Shown here piece after piece: positions 6,741-13,919 of a DNA stretch of 24,570 bases. Origin of the DNA: CAVSUR01 sp052143655. Lineage in GTDB: Bacteria; Actinomycetota; Actinomycetes; Streptosporangiales; Streptosporangiaceae. Under the pieces are notes generated by a model, which was not told where the DNA came from, searched no databases, and was given only the letters and a program-made list of their open reading frames with translations. Positions within the stretch are counted from its first letter, which is position 1. The number at the start of each line of letters is the position of its first letter. The translations under genes were made by a program, and so were the position numbers. The DNA lies in contig JBKQSL010000055.1 of NCBI GenBank assembly GCA_052143655.1, forward strand, positions 1 through 24,570, read 5' to 3'.

Positions 6741-7276
6741 CCGGGCCGGCGGCACCTGCCGGGCAGGCCGGACCGGGGCGGCCCGGCCCGGGACAGGACG
6801 CGCTTCGCGCCGCGGCGGGTGCCGTCCCCGACCCGGAGATCCCGGTGCTGACCCTCGATGACCTTGGCGTCATCCGCGACGTCCGGGTCGGTGCCGACGG
6901 CACCGCCGAGGCCGACATCACTCCCACCTACATTGGCTGCCCGGCCACCGAGGTGATCGCGGCGCAGGTGCAGGCCGCGCTGGAGGCGGCGGGCGCAACG
7001 CGGGCCGTCGTGCGGACGGTGCTGTCCCCCGCCTGGACCACCGACTGGATGAGCGAGGCCGGCCGCCGCAAGCTGCGCGAGTTCGGCATCGCCCCGCCGG
7101 GGCCGGCCCGCGCGATGGGGCCAGCCGGGCCGGTGGGGCTGACCCTGGCGGCCCGCTGCCCGCGCTGCGGCTCGGCCGACACCCGCGAGGTGAGCCGGTT
7201 CGGCTCCACCCCGTGCAAGGCGCTGTGGAGCTGCCGGTCCTGCCGCGAGCCGTTCGACTCGTTCAAGGCCCTGTGA
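6737..7276 (+). CDS. paaD: Phenylacetate epoxidase assembly factor PaaD (SufT/DUF59 fold with zinc ribbon)
   Basis: A 179-residue protein. Residues about 24-115 are the MIP18/DUF59 domain found in iron-sulfur cluster maturation proteins (VPDPEIPVLTLDDLGVIRDV, YIGCPATEVI with Cys68). Residues 141-171 form a C-terminal ribbon: CPRCGSADT, then Cys160, CRSC and EPF. PaaD is thought to help insert or maintain cofactors of the epoxidase system, probably the 2Fe-2S centre of PaaE. The start is the GTG overlapping the paaC stop (GTGA); an in-frame GTG directly before it is possible. The first about 20 residues are Gly/Pro/Ala-rich. Downstream, its TGA shares a base with the paaE ATG. Confidence 0.93.
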   Translation: MTGPAAPAGQAGPGRPGPGQDALRAAAGAVPDPEIPVLTLDDLGVIRDVRVGADGTAEADITPTYIGCPATEVIAAQVQAALEAAGATRAVVRTVLSPAWTTDWMSEAGRRKLREFGIAPPGPARAMGPAGPVGLTLAARCPRCGSADTREVSRFGSTPCKALWSCRSCREPFDSFKAL

Positions 7277-8373
7277 TGACCGGCCCGCTGGGCCCGGGCC
7301 GCCGGCACTCGGTCTTCCACTCGCTGCGGGTGGCCTCGGTCGACCGGCTCACCGACGACGCGGTGGCGCTGACCTTCGAGGTGCCGCCCGCGCTGCGAGA
7401 GGAGTTCCGGTTCCGGGCCGGCCAGCATGTCTCGGTACGCGCGCCGCAGATCGGCGACGACACCCGGCGCAACTACTCGATCTGCTCCCCCGCCAGCTCC
7501 GGCGTGCTGCGCATCGGCGTCAAGCGGATTCCCGGCGGGACGTTCTCCAGCTTCGCCGCCGAGCGGCTGGCGCCCGGGGACGCGCTGGACGTGATGACCC
7601 CGACCGGCAGCTTCACCGCCGACCTGGATCCGGCCCGGGCCCGCTGCTACGGGTTCATCGCGGCTGGCTCGGGCATCACGCCAGTGCTGTCGATCCTGGC
7701 CACCGCGCTGGAAGTGGAGCCGGGCAGCAGCGCCGTGCTCATCTATGTCAACCGGACCGCGGCCAGCATCATGTTCCTGGACGAGCTGGCCGACCTCAAG
7801 GACCGCTACCCGGACCGGTTCCAGCTGGTGCACGTGCTGGACGAGGAGGCACTCGACGCCGAGCTGCTCTCCGGGCGGCTGGATGCCGGCCGGCTGGAGC
7901 GCATCCTGGCCGGGCTGGTCCCGGCCGGCGACGTCGACGACTGGTTCCTGTGCGGCCCGCTGCCGATGACCGAGGCGGTACGCGCGGTGCTGCTGGCCCG
8001 CGGTGCCGATCCGGCCCGCGTGCACCGCGAGCTGTTCTTCGTCGGCCCGCCGCCGGCCCTGACCGCCGCGCCCGCGGCCGGTGACCAGGCCGCCGGCTCG
8101 GCGGTCACGGTGCTGCTCGACGGCCGGTCGCAGTCGTTCCGGCTGCGGCCGGACGGGGAGTCGATCCTGAACGCCACCCTGCGGGTCCGGCCCGACGCGC
8201 CGTACGCGTGCAAGAACGGCGTGTGCGGCACCTGCCGGGCCCGGCTCGCCGAGGGCCAGGTGCGGCTGGACGCCAACTACGCGCTGGAGCCCGGGGAGCT
8301 GGCGGCCGGGTTCGTGCTGACCTGCCAGGCGCACCCGGTCACCGACCGGGTCGTCGTGGACTACGACCAGTAA
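7276..8373 (+). CDS. paaE: 1,2-phenylacetyl-CoA epoxidase reductase PaaE
   Basis: A 365-residue electron-transfer subunit that moves electrons from NADPH through FAD and a 2Fe-2S cluster to the PaaAC di-iron site. The FAD domain shows RNYSIC (65-70). The NAD(P) domain shows GSGITP (131-136) and CGPLPMT (226-232). The C-terminal plant-type ferredoxin domain has Cys312, Cys317, Cys320 (CKNGVCGTC) and Cys350 (LTCQAHP). All key residues are present and the length is usual. The ATG overlaps the paaD TGA by one base (TGATG). Last gene of the operon, followed by a strong hairpin. Confidence 0.95.
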   Translation: MTGPLGPGRRHSVFHSLRVASVDRLTDDAVALTFEVPPALREEFRFRAGQHVSVRAPQIGDDTRRNYSICSPASSGVLRIGVKRIPGGTFSSFAAERLAPGDALDVMTPTGSFTADLDPARARCYGFIAAGSGITPVLSILATALEVEPGSSAVLIYVNRTAASIMFLDELADLKDRYPDRFQLVHVLDEEALDAELLSGRLDAGRLERILAGLVPAGDVDDWFLCGPLPMTEAVRAVLLARGADPARVHRELFFVGPPPALTAAPAAGDQAAGSAVTVLLDGRSQSFRLRPDGESILNATLRVRPDAPYACKNGVCGTCRARLAEGQVRLDANYALEPGELAAGFVLTCQAHPVTDRVVVDYDQ

Positions 8374-8437
8374 CGGGCGCCGCGCGGACCCGGCCGCCGC
8401 TGGCGGCCCGACGACCACCAGACAGCAGGCCCCGGCC

Positions 8438-8472
8438 GTAGCCGACCGCGACGGCCAGCCCTGGTCGGCTAC
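8438..8472. terminator. Bidirectional terminator between paaE and paaZ
   Basis: A perfect 10-bp inverted repeat, GTAGCCGACC (8438-8447) and GGTCGGCTAC (8463-8472), with a 15-nt loop. It is centred in the 119-nt gap between convergent paaE and paaZ, where both transcripts would end. No long T-run. Confidence 0.7.
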
Positions 8473-8492
8473 TAAGGCAGTCGCGACGTGGC

Positions 8493-10544
8493 TCAGCCGG
8501 ACTGCGGCCAGTGCTTGGCCACCAGGGTGAGCACGTCGTAGCTGGCCACTGGCTCGCCGTGCTGGTTCCGCACGTCCGCGTCCCAGCGCACCTCGCCGTA
8601 GTCCGCGTTCTCCCGCGGGGTGATCTGCTTGGCGGTCAGCGTCACGGTCAGCTCGTCGCCCGGCTTGACCGGGGTGCGGAAGCGCAGGTTCTCCAGGCCG
8701 TAGTTGGCCAGCACCGGCCCCGGCTCGGGCGAGACGAACAGCCCGGCGGCCAGCGACACGACCAGGTAGCCGTGCGCCACGATGCCGCCGAACAGGGCGT
8801 TGGCCCGGGCCGCCTCCTCATCGGTGTGCGCATAGAACGTGTCGCCAGTGAACTGGGCGAAGTGGTCGATGTCGGCCCGGGACACCGCCCGCGGCCCGGC
8901 GGTGACCGTGTCGCCGATCCGCAGCTGCGCCAGCGACTTGCGGAACGGGTGGACGCCCGCCAGCTGCGGGGCGCCGCTCACCCACCGGCCGGTCACCACG
9001 GACAGCACAGCGGGGCTGGCCTGCACGGCGGTGCGCTGCAGGTAGTGCAGCACGCCGCGGACGCCGCCTAGCTCCTCGCCGCCGCCGGCCCGGCCGGGGC
9101 CGCCGTGCACCAGGGCGGGCAGCGGGGAGCCGTGCCCGGTCGACTCCCCAGCGTCGGCGGCGTCGAGGACCAGCAGCCGGCCGTGCCACGGCGCCAGGCC
9201 GAGCACCAGCTCGCGGGCGAACTGCGGGTCACCGGTCACGATCGACCCGGCCAGGCTGCCCCGGCCGCGGGCGGCCAGCTCGATGGCCTCGGCGGCGCCG
9301 GAGTACGGCAGCAGCGTGGCCACCGGGCCGAACGCCTCGACCTCGTGCGGCTCCGCCCGGCCTGCGTCGGCGGCGCGCAGCAGCACCGGGGACAGGAACG
9401 CGCCGTGCTCGGCGTCGGCGTCGATCACGGTGACCCGCTGCGGGTCGCCGGACACCACGGCGGCCGCCCCGGCCAGGGCCTTGATTCCGCGGCGCACCTC
9501 CTCGCGCTGCTCCAGGCTGGCCAGCGCCCCCATCTGCACCTGCGGACTGGCCGGGTTGCCCACGCTGACCTGCGCCAGCCGCTGCGTCACGGCGTCGGTC
9601 ACGGCGTCAATCAGGGCCGCGGGGACCAGCGCCCGGCGGATCGCGGTGCATTTCTGGCCGGCCTTCACGGTCATCTCGGTGACCAGCTGGTCGACGAACA
9701 GGCCGAACTCGGCCGTGCCGGGCGCGGCGTCCGGGCCGAGCACCGAGCAGTTCAGCGAGTCGGCCTCGGCGTTGAACCGCACCGAGTTGGCCAGCACGGC
9801 CGGGTGCGCGCGCAGTTTCCGCGCCGTGGCGGCTGAGCCGGTGAAGCTGACCACGTCCTGGCCGGTCAGGTGATCGAGCAGGTCACCTGCACTGCCGCAG
9901 ATCAGCTGCAGCACGCCGGGCGGGAGCAGGTCAGCCGAGATGATCAGCTCGACCAGCCGCTGCGTCAGGTAAGCGGTCTGGCTAGCCGGCTTGACCAGGC
10001 TCGGCAGGCCGGCCAGGAACGCCGGGGCGAGCTTCTCCAGCGGTCCCCAGACCGGGAAGTTGAACGCGTTGATCTGGACGGCGACGCCGCGCAGCGGGGT
10101 GGCGATGTGCTGTCCGACGAACGAGCCGCCCTTGCTGAGCGGCTCCACCCCGCCGTCGACGAGCACGGTGTCGTTGGGCAGTTCACGCTGGCCCTTGCTG
10201 GCGTAGGCGGCGAGGACGCCGATGCCGCCGTCGACGTCGAACTTCGAGTCGCGCAGCGTGGCCCCGGTCCGGGCGGACAGCGCGTACAGCTCGTCGCGGT
10301 GCTCGCGCAGGTGCTTGCCGAGTGCCCGCAGCAGCGCCGCCCGCTGGTGGAAGGTGAGCTCGCGCAGCGGGGGGCCGCCCACGGCGCGGCCATACTCCAG
10401 GGCCGCGGCCATGTCGATGCCCGCCGAGGACACCCGCGCCACCGGCGCGCCGGTCACGGCGTCCCGGACCGGTACTCCATCGCCGGACGCGACGTGCCAC
10501 CGGCCGCCGACGTAACTGCGCAGCATTTCCGGCCGCTGAGCCAT
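8493..10544 (-). CDS. paaZ: Bifunctional oxepin-CoA hydrolase / 3-oxo-5,6-dehydrosuberyl-CoA semialdehyde dehydrogenase PaaZ
   Basis: A 683-residue fusion enzyme that opens the oxepin-CoA ring and oxidises the resulting aldehyde in phenylacetate degradation. The N-terminal aldehyde dehydrogenase (about 1-520) shows NAFNFPVWGPLEK, SFTGS (233-237), general-base Glu260 (NAEADSLNC) and nucleophile Cys299 (KAGQKCTA). The C-terminal MaoC-type R-hydratase (about 530-683) shows Asp568 and His573 in GDTFYAHTDEEA, offset by +7 from Asp561/His566 of the E. coli enzyme as I recall them. All catalytic residues are kept, so both activities are expected. GGGAGG lies upstream of the ATG. It is transcribed toward paaE and away from tetR; the operator-like site at 10569-10590 lies 25 nt before its start. 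Confidence 0.95.
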   Translation of the reverse strand: MAQRPEMLRSYVGGRWHVASGDGVPVRDAVTGAPVARVSSAGIDMAAALEYGRAVGGPPLRELTFHQRAALLRALGKHLREHRDELYALSARTGATLRDSKFDVDGGIGVLAAYASKGQRELPNDTVLVDGGVEPLSKGGSFVGQHIATPLRGVAVQINAFNFPVWGPLEKLAPAFLAGLPSLVKPASQTAYLTQRLVELIISADLLPPGVLQLICGSAGDLLDHLTGQDVVSFTGSAATARKLRAHPAVLANSVRFNAEADSLNCSVLGPDAAPGTAEFGLFVDQLVTEMTVKAGQKCTAIRRALVPAALIDAVTDAVTQRLAQVSVGNPASPQVQMGALASLEQREEVRRGIKALAGAAAVVSGDPQRVTVIDADAEHGAFLSPVLLRAADAGRAEPHEVEAFGPVATLLPYSGAAEAIELAARGRGSLAGSIVTGDPQFARELVLGLAPWHGRLLVLDAADAGESTGHGSPLPALVHGGPGRAGGGEELGGVRGVLHYLQRTAVQASPAVLSVVTGRWVSGAPQLAGVHPFRKSLAQLRIGDTVTAGPRAVSRADIDHFAQFTGDTFYAHTDEEAARANALFGGIVAHGYLVVSLAAGLFVSPEPGPVLANYGLENLRFRTPVKPGDELTVTLTAKQITPRENADYGEVRWDADVRNQHGEPVASYDVLTLVAKHWPQSG

Positions 10545-10568
10545 CCCGCCGCACCTCCCAGGGGCTAA

Positions 10569-10590
10569 TTACCAACCGGCCGTTCAGGTA
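10569..10590. promoter_or_regulatory. Operator between paaZ and tetR
   Basis: This begins TTACCAACCG and ends CCGTTCAGGTA. It matches the minus strand of the paaA operator over TTACCAA, CG and CGTTCAG. The whole paaZ-tetR gap is 66 nt, so one bound regulator could control both divergent genes. Its own two-fold symmetry is poorer than that of the paaA site. A TATCGT element 6 nt before the tetR ATG and the lack of a ribosome site suggest a leaderless tetR transcript. Confidence 0.65.
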
Positions 10591-10610
10591 TTGGATGGTA
10601 TCGTTCCGGC

Positions 10611-11336
10611 ATGGCTGACGACAGTGCCGGCCCGGCGGGCGCGGCCGCGCCCGCGCGCCGCGGACGCCCTGGCCACGACCGGGAGTCCCTGCTGCTGGCC
10701 GCCGTGCGGCTGTTCAACAAGCACGGTTACGACGGCACCAGCATGAGCGACATCTCCCGCGAGCTCGGCATCACCAAGTCGGCGATTTACCACCACGTGC
10801 AGGGCAAGGAGGAACTGCTCGCGCTGGCCACCGGGCGGGCGCTGGACGGGCTGTTCGAGGTCGCCGACGAGGTGGCGGCCATGAGCGGGCCTGCCATCGA
10901 CCGGCTGGAGCGGCTGGTGCGCGGCAGCGTGCGGGTGCTCGCCGACCGCCAGCAGTTCGTGACCCTGCTGCTGCGCGTGCACGGCAACACCCGGGCCGAG
11001 CGCGCCGCGCTGGCGCGGCGGCGGGAGTTCGACCGGTTCGCCGCCGACCTGGTCCAGCAGGCCGTGGCCGAGCACGACGTGCGGCCGGACATCGACCCGG
11101 CCGTGACCGCCAGGCTGCTGTTCGGGCTGGTGAACTCGCTGATCGAGTGGTACAGGCCCGGCCCGGGGGCGGGCGCGGCGCAGCTGGCCGACGCAGTCTG
11201 CAAGATGGCCTTCGAGGGCCTGCTGCCCCGGCCGGAACCGGGCCCGGCAGACGGCCAGGCGCGCCCGGCGGCCGCCGCCCCGGTAAGCCGCCGCGGCTCC
11301 AGGGCGCTTGAGTCCCTGCCGCTCAGTTCCTGCTGA
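10611..11336 (+). CDS. TetR-family regulator, probable PaaR-type repressor of the paa genes
   Basis: A 241-residue one-component regulator. The N-terminal helix-turn-helix lies at about residues 25-65 (LAAVRLFNKHGYDGTSMSDISRELGITKSAIYHHV, given in outline), followed by an all-helical ligand domain to about 205 and a Gly/Ala/Pro-rich tail. The first about 18 residues are Ala/Gly/Arg-rich. It is divergent from paaZ and the matched operator pair makes the paa genes its likely targets. Known PaaR repressors respond to phenylacetyl-CoA; the ligand here is inferred. The last codons (PLSSC) run into a tandem repeat, so the C-terminus may vary between strains. Confidence 0.88.
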   Translation: MADDSAGPAGAAAPARRGRPGHDRESLLLAAVRLFNKHGYDGTSMSDISRELGITKSAIYHHVQGKEELLALATGRALDGLFEVADEVAAMSGPAIDRLERLVRGSVRVLADRQQFVTLLLRVHGNTRAERAALARRREFDRFAADLVQQAVAEHDVRPDIDPAVTARLLFGLVNSLIEWYRPGPGAGAAQLADAVCKMAFEGLLPRPEPGPADGQARPAAAAPVSRRGSRALESLPLSSC

Positions 11337-11419
11337 CCAGTCCTGCTGCCCAGTTCCTGCAGCCAGTTCCTGCAGCCAGTTCCTGCTGCCCGGGCCCTGC
11401 TGCCCTGGCCCTGGCTGCT
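11324..11419. repeat. Minisatellite, 13-15 bp x about 7
   Basis: Seven head-to-tail units built on CAGTTCCTGCTGCC: two are identical CAGTTCCTGCAGC copies (11351-11376) and the last two are degenerate (CGGGCCCTGCTGCC, CTGGCCCTGGCTGCT). It covers the final codons of tetR, the 82-nt gap, and touches the stop of the convergent hydrolase gene. Confidence 0.85.
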
Positions 11420-12231
11420 CAGTCCTCGCCGCGCAGGAAGCGGGTGATCACCGGGCCTACCCGCTCCGGGCTGTCGACCAGGGCCAGGTGGCCGCCGCCC
11501 TCGACGATGTGCAGCTCGGCGTGCGGCATAAGCGCCGCCATGATCCGGTGGTTGACCAGCGGGCTGACCGGGTCGTCGTCGCCGGCCAGGATCAGGGCCG
11601 GCTTGCTGATCAGGCACAGCCACGGCAGGCTCGTCCACCCCAGCAGCGGGGCCATCCGGTACAGCCCGGCGACCACGTTGGTCGGGCGGCGGATGCGCAT
11701 GCTGCGGGCGAGCTCGGGCTCGGTCCGCATCCGGCCGCCGAACATGGTGCCCGCGGCCTTCTCCAGCCGGATGGGGTGATAGCCGCGCGGATGCAGGAAG
11801 TGCCAGTACGCCGACGGACTGCCGGGGAGGGCGAAGCCGCCGAAGGACGTGGACACCAGGACCAGCCGGCGCACCCGGTCGGGGTGCGAGAAGGCCATCT
11901 GCTGCGCCACCGCGCCGCCGAACGAGGCGCCGAGCACGTGCGCGGACTGGATTCCCAGCTCGTCGAGGACCTCGGTGCCCAGCTGCGACAGCCGCCACAT
12001 CGACAGCGGCAGCGGCGGCAGCGGGGAGCGGCCGAGGCCCGGCGGGTCGAAGGCGATGGCCTGGAACCCGGTGAGATAGGGCAGCAGCGAGTCCCACAGG
12101 TGAACCTCGCCCCAGATGCCCGAGTACAGCAGGAGCGGGTCGCCGGTGCCGCAGATCTGGGCGTGGATCTTCTGGCCGCGGATGCGCAGCTGGCGGTGGG
12201 TACGGTGCGGCATGGTGCTAGCTGGTGTCAT
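11419..12231 (-). CDS. Alpha/beta hydrolase, polyhydroxyalkanoate depolymerase-like
   Basis: A 270-residue alpha/beta hydrolase with a complete triad: Ser103 in GASFGG, Asp220 in AGDDDPVSP and His248 in EGGGHL. The opening strand LLLYSGIWGEVHLWDSLLPYL, the FDPPGLGRSP loop and GASFGGAVAQQMAF resemble intracellular medium-chain PHA depolymerases (PhaZ), which release hydroxyacids from storage polymer. Other esterases share this fold, so the substrate is not certain. GAGGAAGG stands just before the ATG. A TetR-type palindrome lies about 150 nt upstream and a 36-codon frame overlaps the start by ATGA. It converges on tetR across a minisatellite. Confidence 0.75.
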   Translation of the reverse strand: MTPASTMPHRTHRQLRIRGQKIHAQICGTGDPLLLYSGIWGEVHLWDSLLPYLTGFQAIAFDPPGLGRSPLPPLPLSMWRLSQLGTEVLDELGIQSAHVLGASFGGAVAQQMAFSHPDRVRRLVLVSTSFGGFALPGSPSAYWHFLHPRGYHPIRLEKAAGTMFGGRMRTEPELARSMRIRRPTNVVAGLYRMAPLLGWTSLPWLCLISKPALILAGDDDPVSPLVNHRIMAALMPHAELHIVEGGGHLALVDSPERVGPVITRFLRGED

Positions 12232-12338
12232 CGGGCCTTCCTCGCGGTCGCAGGCCGACCGGGCCGTCCGGCGGCACTGGCCTGCGGCACGGCGAGCAGC
12301 AGCGCAAATGCGCGGGCTCGCCGACCTTCGACCATCAT
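12228..12338 (-). other. Possible 36-codon leader ORF overlapping the hydrolase start
   Basis: ATG-ATG opens a frame that ends in a TGA overlapping the hydrolase ATG (ATGA). Its start, MMVEGRRARAFALLLAVPQA, followed by SAAG, looks like a short signal sequence (RR, hydrophobic core, A-S-A). There is no ribosome site, but TAGCGT lies 5 nt upstream of the first ATG, compatible with leaderless start. The remainder is Arg/Pro-rich. It may be chance; it could couple translation to the hydrolase. Confidence 0.25.
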
Positions 12339-12379
12339 TTTTGACGCTAGCACGCCAACTATCCGGAAAACATCCGGTG

Positions 12380-12399
12380 AACTGACCGAACGGTCTGTT
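12380..12399. promoter_or_regulatory. TetR-type palindrome upstream of the hydrolase
   Basis: AACTGACCGAACGGTCTGTT is a 20-bp inverted repeat with perfect GACCG/CGGTC arms and 8 of 10 positions paired. It lies between the YceI stop and the hydrolase promoter region, so it most likely controls the hydrolase. It shares the CGAACG core with the paaA operator but differs in flanks. The rest of 12232-12408 holds only the small leader frame noted here. Confidence 0.6.
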
Positions 12400-12408
12400 A
12401 ACGGAGCG

Positions 12409-13131
12409 CTACGTCCGGTAGAGGTTCAGCCGGAACTCGGCCTCGCCGCGGCTGGCCAGCGAGCCCAGCAGCCCGTACCCGGCCGGGGCCCTGATCCGCC
12501 AGGCCGCGAGCGGCACCGGGACGGACCCGGCCACCTGAAGCGACGGCCCGCTGCGGCACCCGGCCAGGGAGACGGTCACCAGCCGGGAGATCCCGTGCAT
12601 CGCCAGCTGCCCGGCCGCCCGGACGGTGACCGTCGCGCCCGAGGTGAAGGCCGGGCCCAGCGTCACCGGCCCGGCGAGGCTAAACGTGGCCGCCGGATCG
12701 GCCCGGGTGCCCAGGCTGCGGGCGAACTGCGGCCGCACCTTGCCGCTGACCCGGACGGCGGTCAGGCCGATGCGCAGCCTGGCCGCAGTGACCCGGCCAC
12801 CGGAGATGACGATCGTCCCGGTCACCGCGCTGGTCCGGCCGACCACGTCGTTGCTCAGGCCCAGGGCGCTCTCCCGCAGCCGGAAGCCGGCCAGCGACCC
12901 GGGCGCGACCTGCCAGGTGCCGTCCAGCGGCCCGGCAGGCGCCGCGGCTGGCCGCGCGGGCAGCGCCAGCGGCGGCGGGACCGGCTGGCCGATGATGACG
13001 GCAACGGCCGCAGCGATGAGCACGACAACCAGGGCCGCGAGGCCGACCGTGATCCACAGCAGCCGCCGGCGCCGCCGGTGCCGGCGCTGTCCTGGCCCGG
13101 CCAGCGCTCCCTGGCCCGCCACATCTGTCAT
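12409..13131 (-). CDS. Membrane-anchored YceI-like domain protein
   Basis: A 240-residue protein. A basic stretch (16-23) precedes one membrane helix (about 24-48, LLWITVGLAALVVVLIAAAVAVI). After a Pro/Ala linker comes a YceI-type lipocalin-like barrel (about 68-240): DGTWQVAPGSLAGFRLRE, VVGRTSAVTGTI, the strand VTVRAAGQLAMHGISRLV and the ending FRLNLYRT. YceI proteins bind isoprenoid or fatty-acid-like lipids in a hydrophobic tunnel; the ligand here is unknown. Predicted to face outside the membrane. Its ATG overlaps the stop of the upstream DDN-family gene (ATGA), so the two are translated together, perhaps both concerned with quinone or isoprenoid redox chemistry (inference). Confidence 0.8.
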   Translation of the reverse strand: MTDVAGQGALAGPGQRRHRRRRRLLWITVGLAALVVVLIAAAVAVIIGQPVPPPLALPARPAAAPAGPLDGTWQVAPGSLAGFRLRESALGLSNDVVGRTSAVTGTIVISGGRVTAARLRIGLTAVRVSGKVRPQFARSLGTRADPAATFSLAGPVTLGPAFTSGATVTVRAAGQLAMHGISRLVTVSLAGCRSGPSLQVAGSVPVPLAAWRIRAPAGYGLLGSLASRGEAEFRLNLYRT

Positions 13132-13778
13132 CTCCGCTCATCTCCCGCCGTCGCCTGACCCGCCGTAACCGGTCCCGGTGCCTGCTGCTGGCCACTGCGC
13201 GGCCCGGCCGCGGCTCCGGCCGCGCGGCCCGGCACTGAGCCGCCGAGCCGGGCCCGGGGCAGGATCCTGCTGCCGAGGCTCCGGCCCGGCGGGATGCCCG
13301 GGCCGGCCGGCTCGACCCGGAAGACCGGGTAGCGCGGCGCGATGGCGGCGAACTCCGCCAGCGGCGCGCGCCGGTCCACCGGGATATGCGGCCGGCCGCC
13401 GGGCACCGTGGCCAGGTAGCGCCGCAGGATCACGGGCCGCTCCGGCACCGGGACCTCGACGAGCCGGCATGCGGTGGCCCGGCCATGCCGGATGGTCACC
13501 CGCCCGTCCGCGGCGCGCACGTTGCGCACCCAGCCGCTCTTGCCGCCGAGCATCGGCACCAGGTACCAGTGGCCGCCGACGTCGGCCATCCCCAGCGGGT
13601 AGCGCAGCAGCCGGCCCGACCGGCGGCCTGCCACCTCCAGCGCCACCCAGCGCCGCGGGAAAAGCCCGGCCGCCATGGCCGCCGCCCACAGCCGGGACAG
13701 CCGGCGTGCCGCGGGACCGGCCCGGCCGCCGGGGTACATGGCCCGGAGGCACTCGGCCCACCGCGTGCGGATGCTCAT
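13128..13778 (-). CDS. DDN-family (F420H2-dependent) nitroreductase/quinone reductase-like protein
   Basis: A 216-residue protein. Residues about 40-140 match the split-barrel fold of actinobacterial deazaflavin-dependent nitroreductases: WVALEVAGRRSGRLLRYPLG, GHWYLVPMLGGKSGWVRNV and a VTIRHGRATACRLVEV strand. Such enzymes use cofactor F420 to reduce quinones or nitro compounds; some members bind other flavins or haem. The C-terminal about 45 residues are a Gly/Pro/Arg-rich tail beyond the usual domain. GAAGGGGAAG stands before the ATG. It is the first gene of a two-gene unit with the YceI protein and is divergent from a tetR gene; the motif at 13885-13898 lies 107 nt upstream. Confidence 0.8.
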   Translation of the reverse strand: MSIRTRWAECLRAMYPGGRAGPAARRLSRLWAAAMAAGLFPRRWVALEVAGRRSGRLLRYPLGMADVGGHWYLVPMLGGKSGWVRNVRAADGRVTIRHGRATACRLVEVPVPERPVILRRYLATVPGGRPHIPVDRRAPLAEFAAIAPRYPVFRVEPAGPGIPPGRSLGSRILPRARLGGSVPGRAAGAAAGPRSGQQQAPGPVTAGQATAGDERR

Positions 13779-13884
13779 CGGCTTCCCCTTCCGCCGCCCG
13801 ACCGTGCCGCGACGAGGCCGGCGGCACGCTGATCATTACGGGTACGCTCTGCGTTAAGGATGGCGAGTTTAGAACTTGAGATAT

Positions 13885-13898
13885 AGAGTCCAAAGTCC
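13885..13898 (-). promoter_or_regulatory. Second GGACTTWGGACTCT motif
   Basis: Minus strand GGACTTTGGACTCT differs from the motif at 1844-1857 in one base. It lies in an unusually AT-rich stretch (about 13850-13905) between the divergent DDN and tetR genes, 107 nt before the DDN start and 22 nt before the tetR start. It resembles a DevR/DosR half-box arrangement; a TetR operator is the alternative. Confidence 0.35.
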
Positions 13899-13919
13899 TC
13901 ATAGGGACGGCACACCACT

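Noticed and set aside
6928..8418. Leftward open frame of 496 codons opposite paaD and paaE
   Set aside because: The plus strand carries complete PaaD and PaaE with all cofactor motifs; the antisense product is His/Arg/Gln-rich with no domain.
11308..13158. Long rightward open frame of 616 codons across the hydrolase, YceI and their gap
   Set aside because: It is antisense to clear hydrolase and YceI genes, has no family resemblance, and its composition is that of mirrored GC-rich codons.
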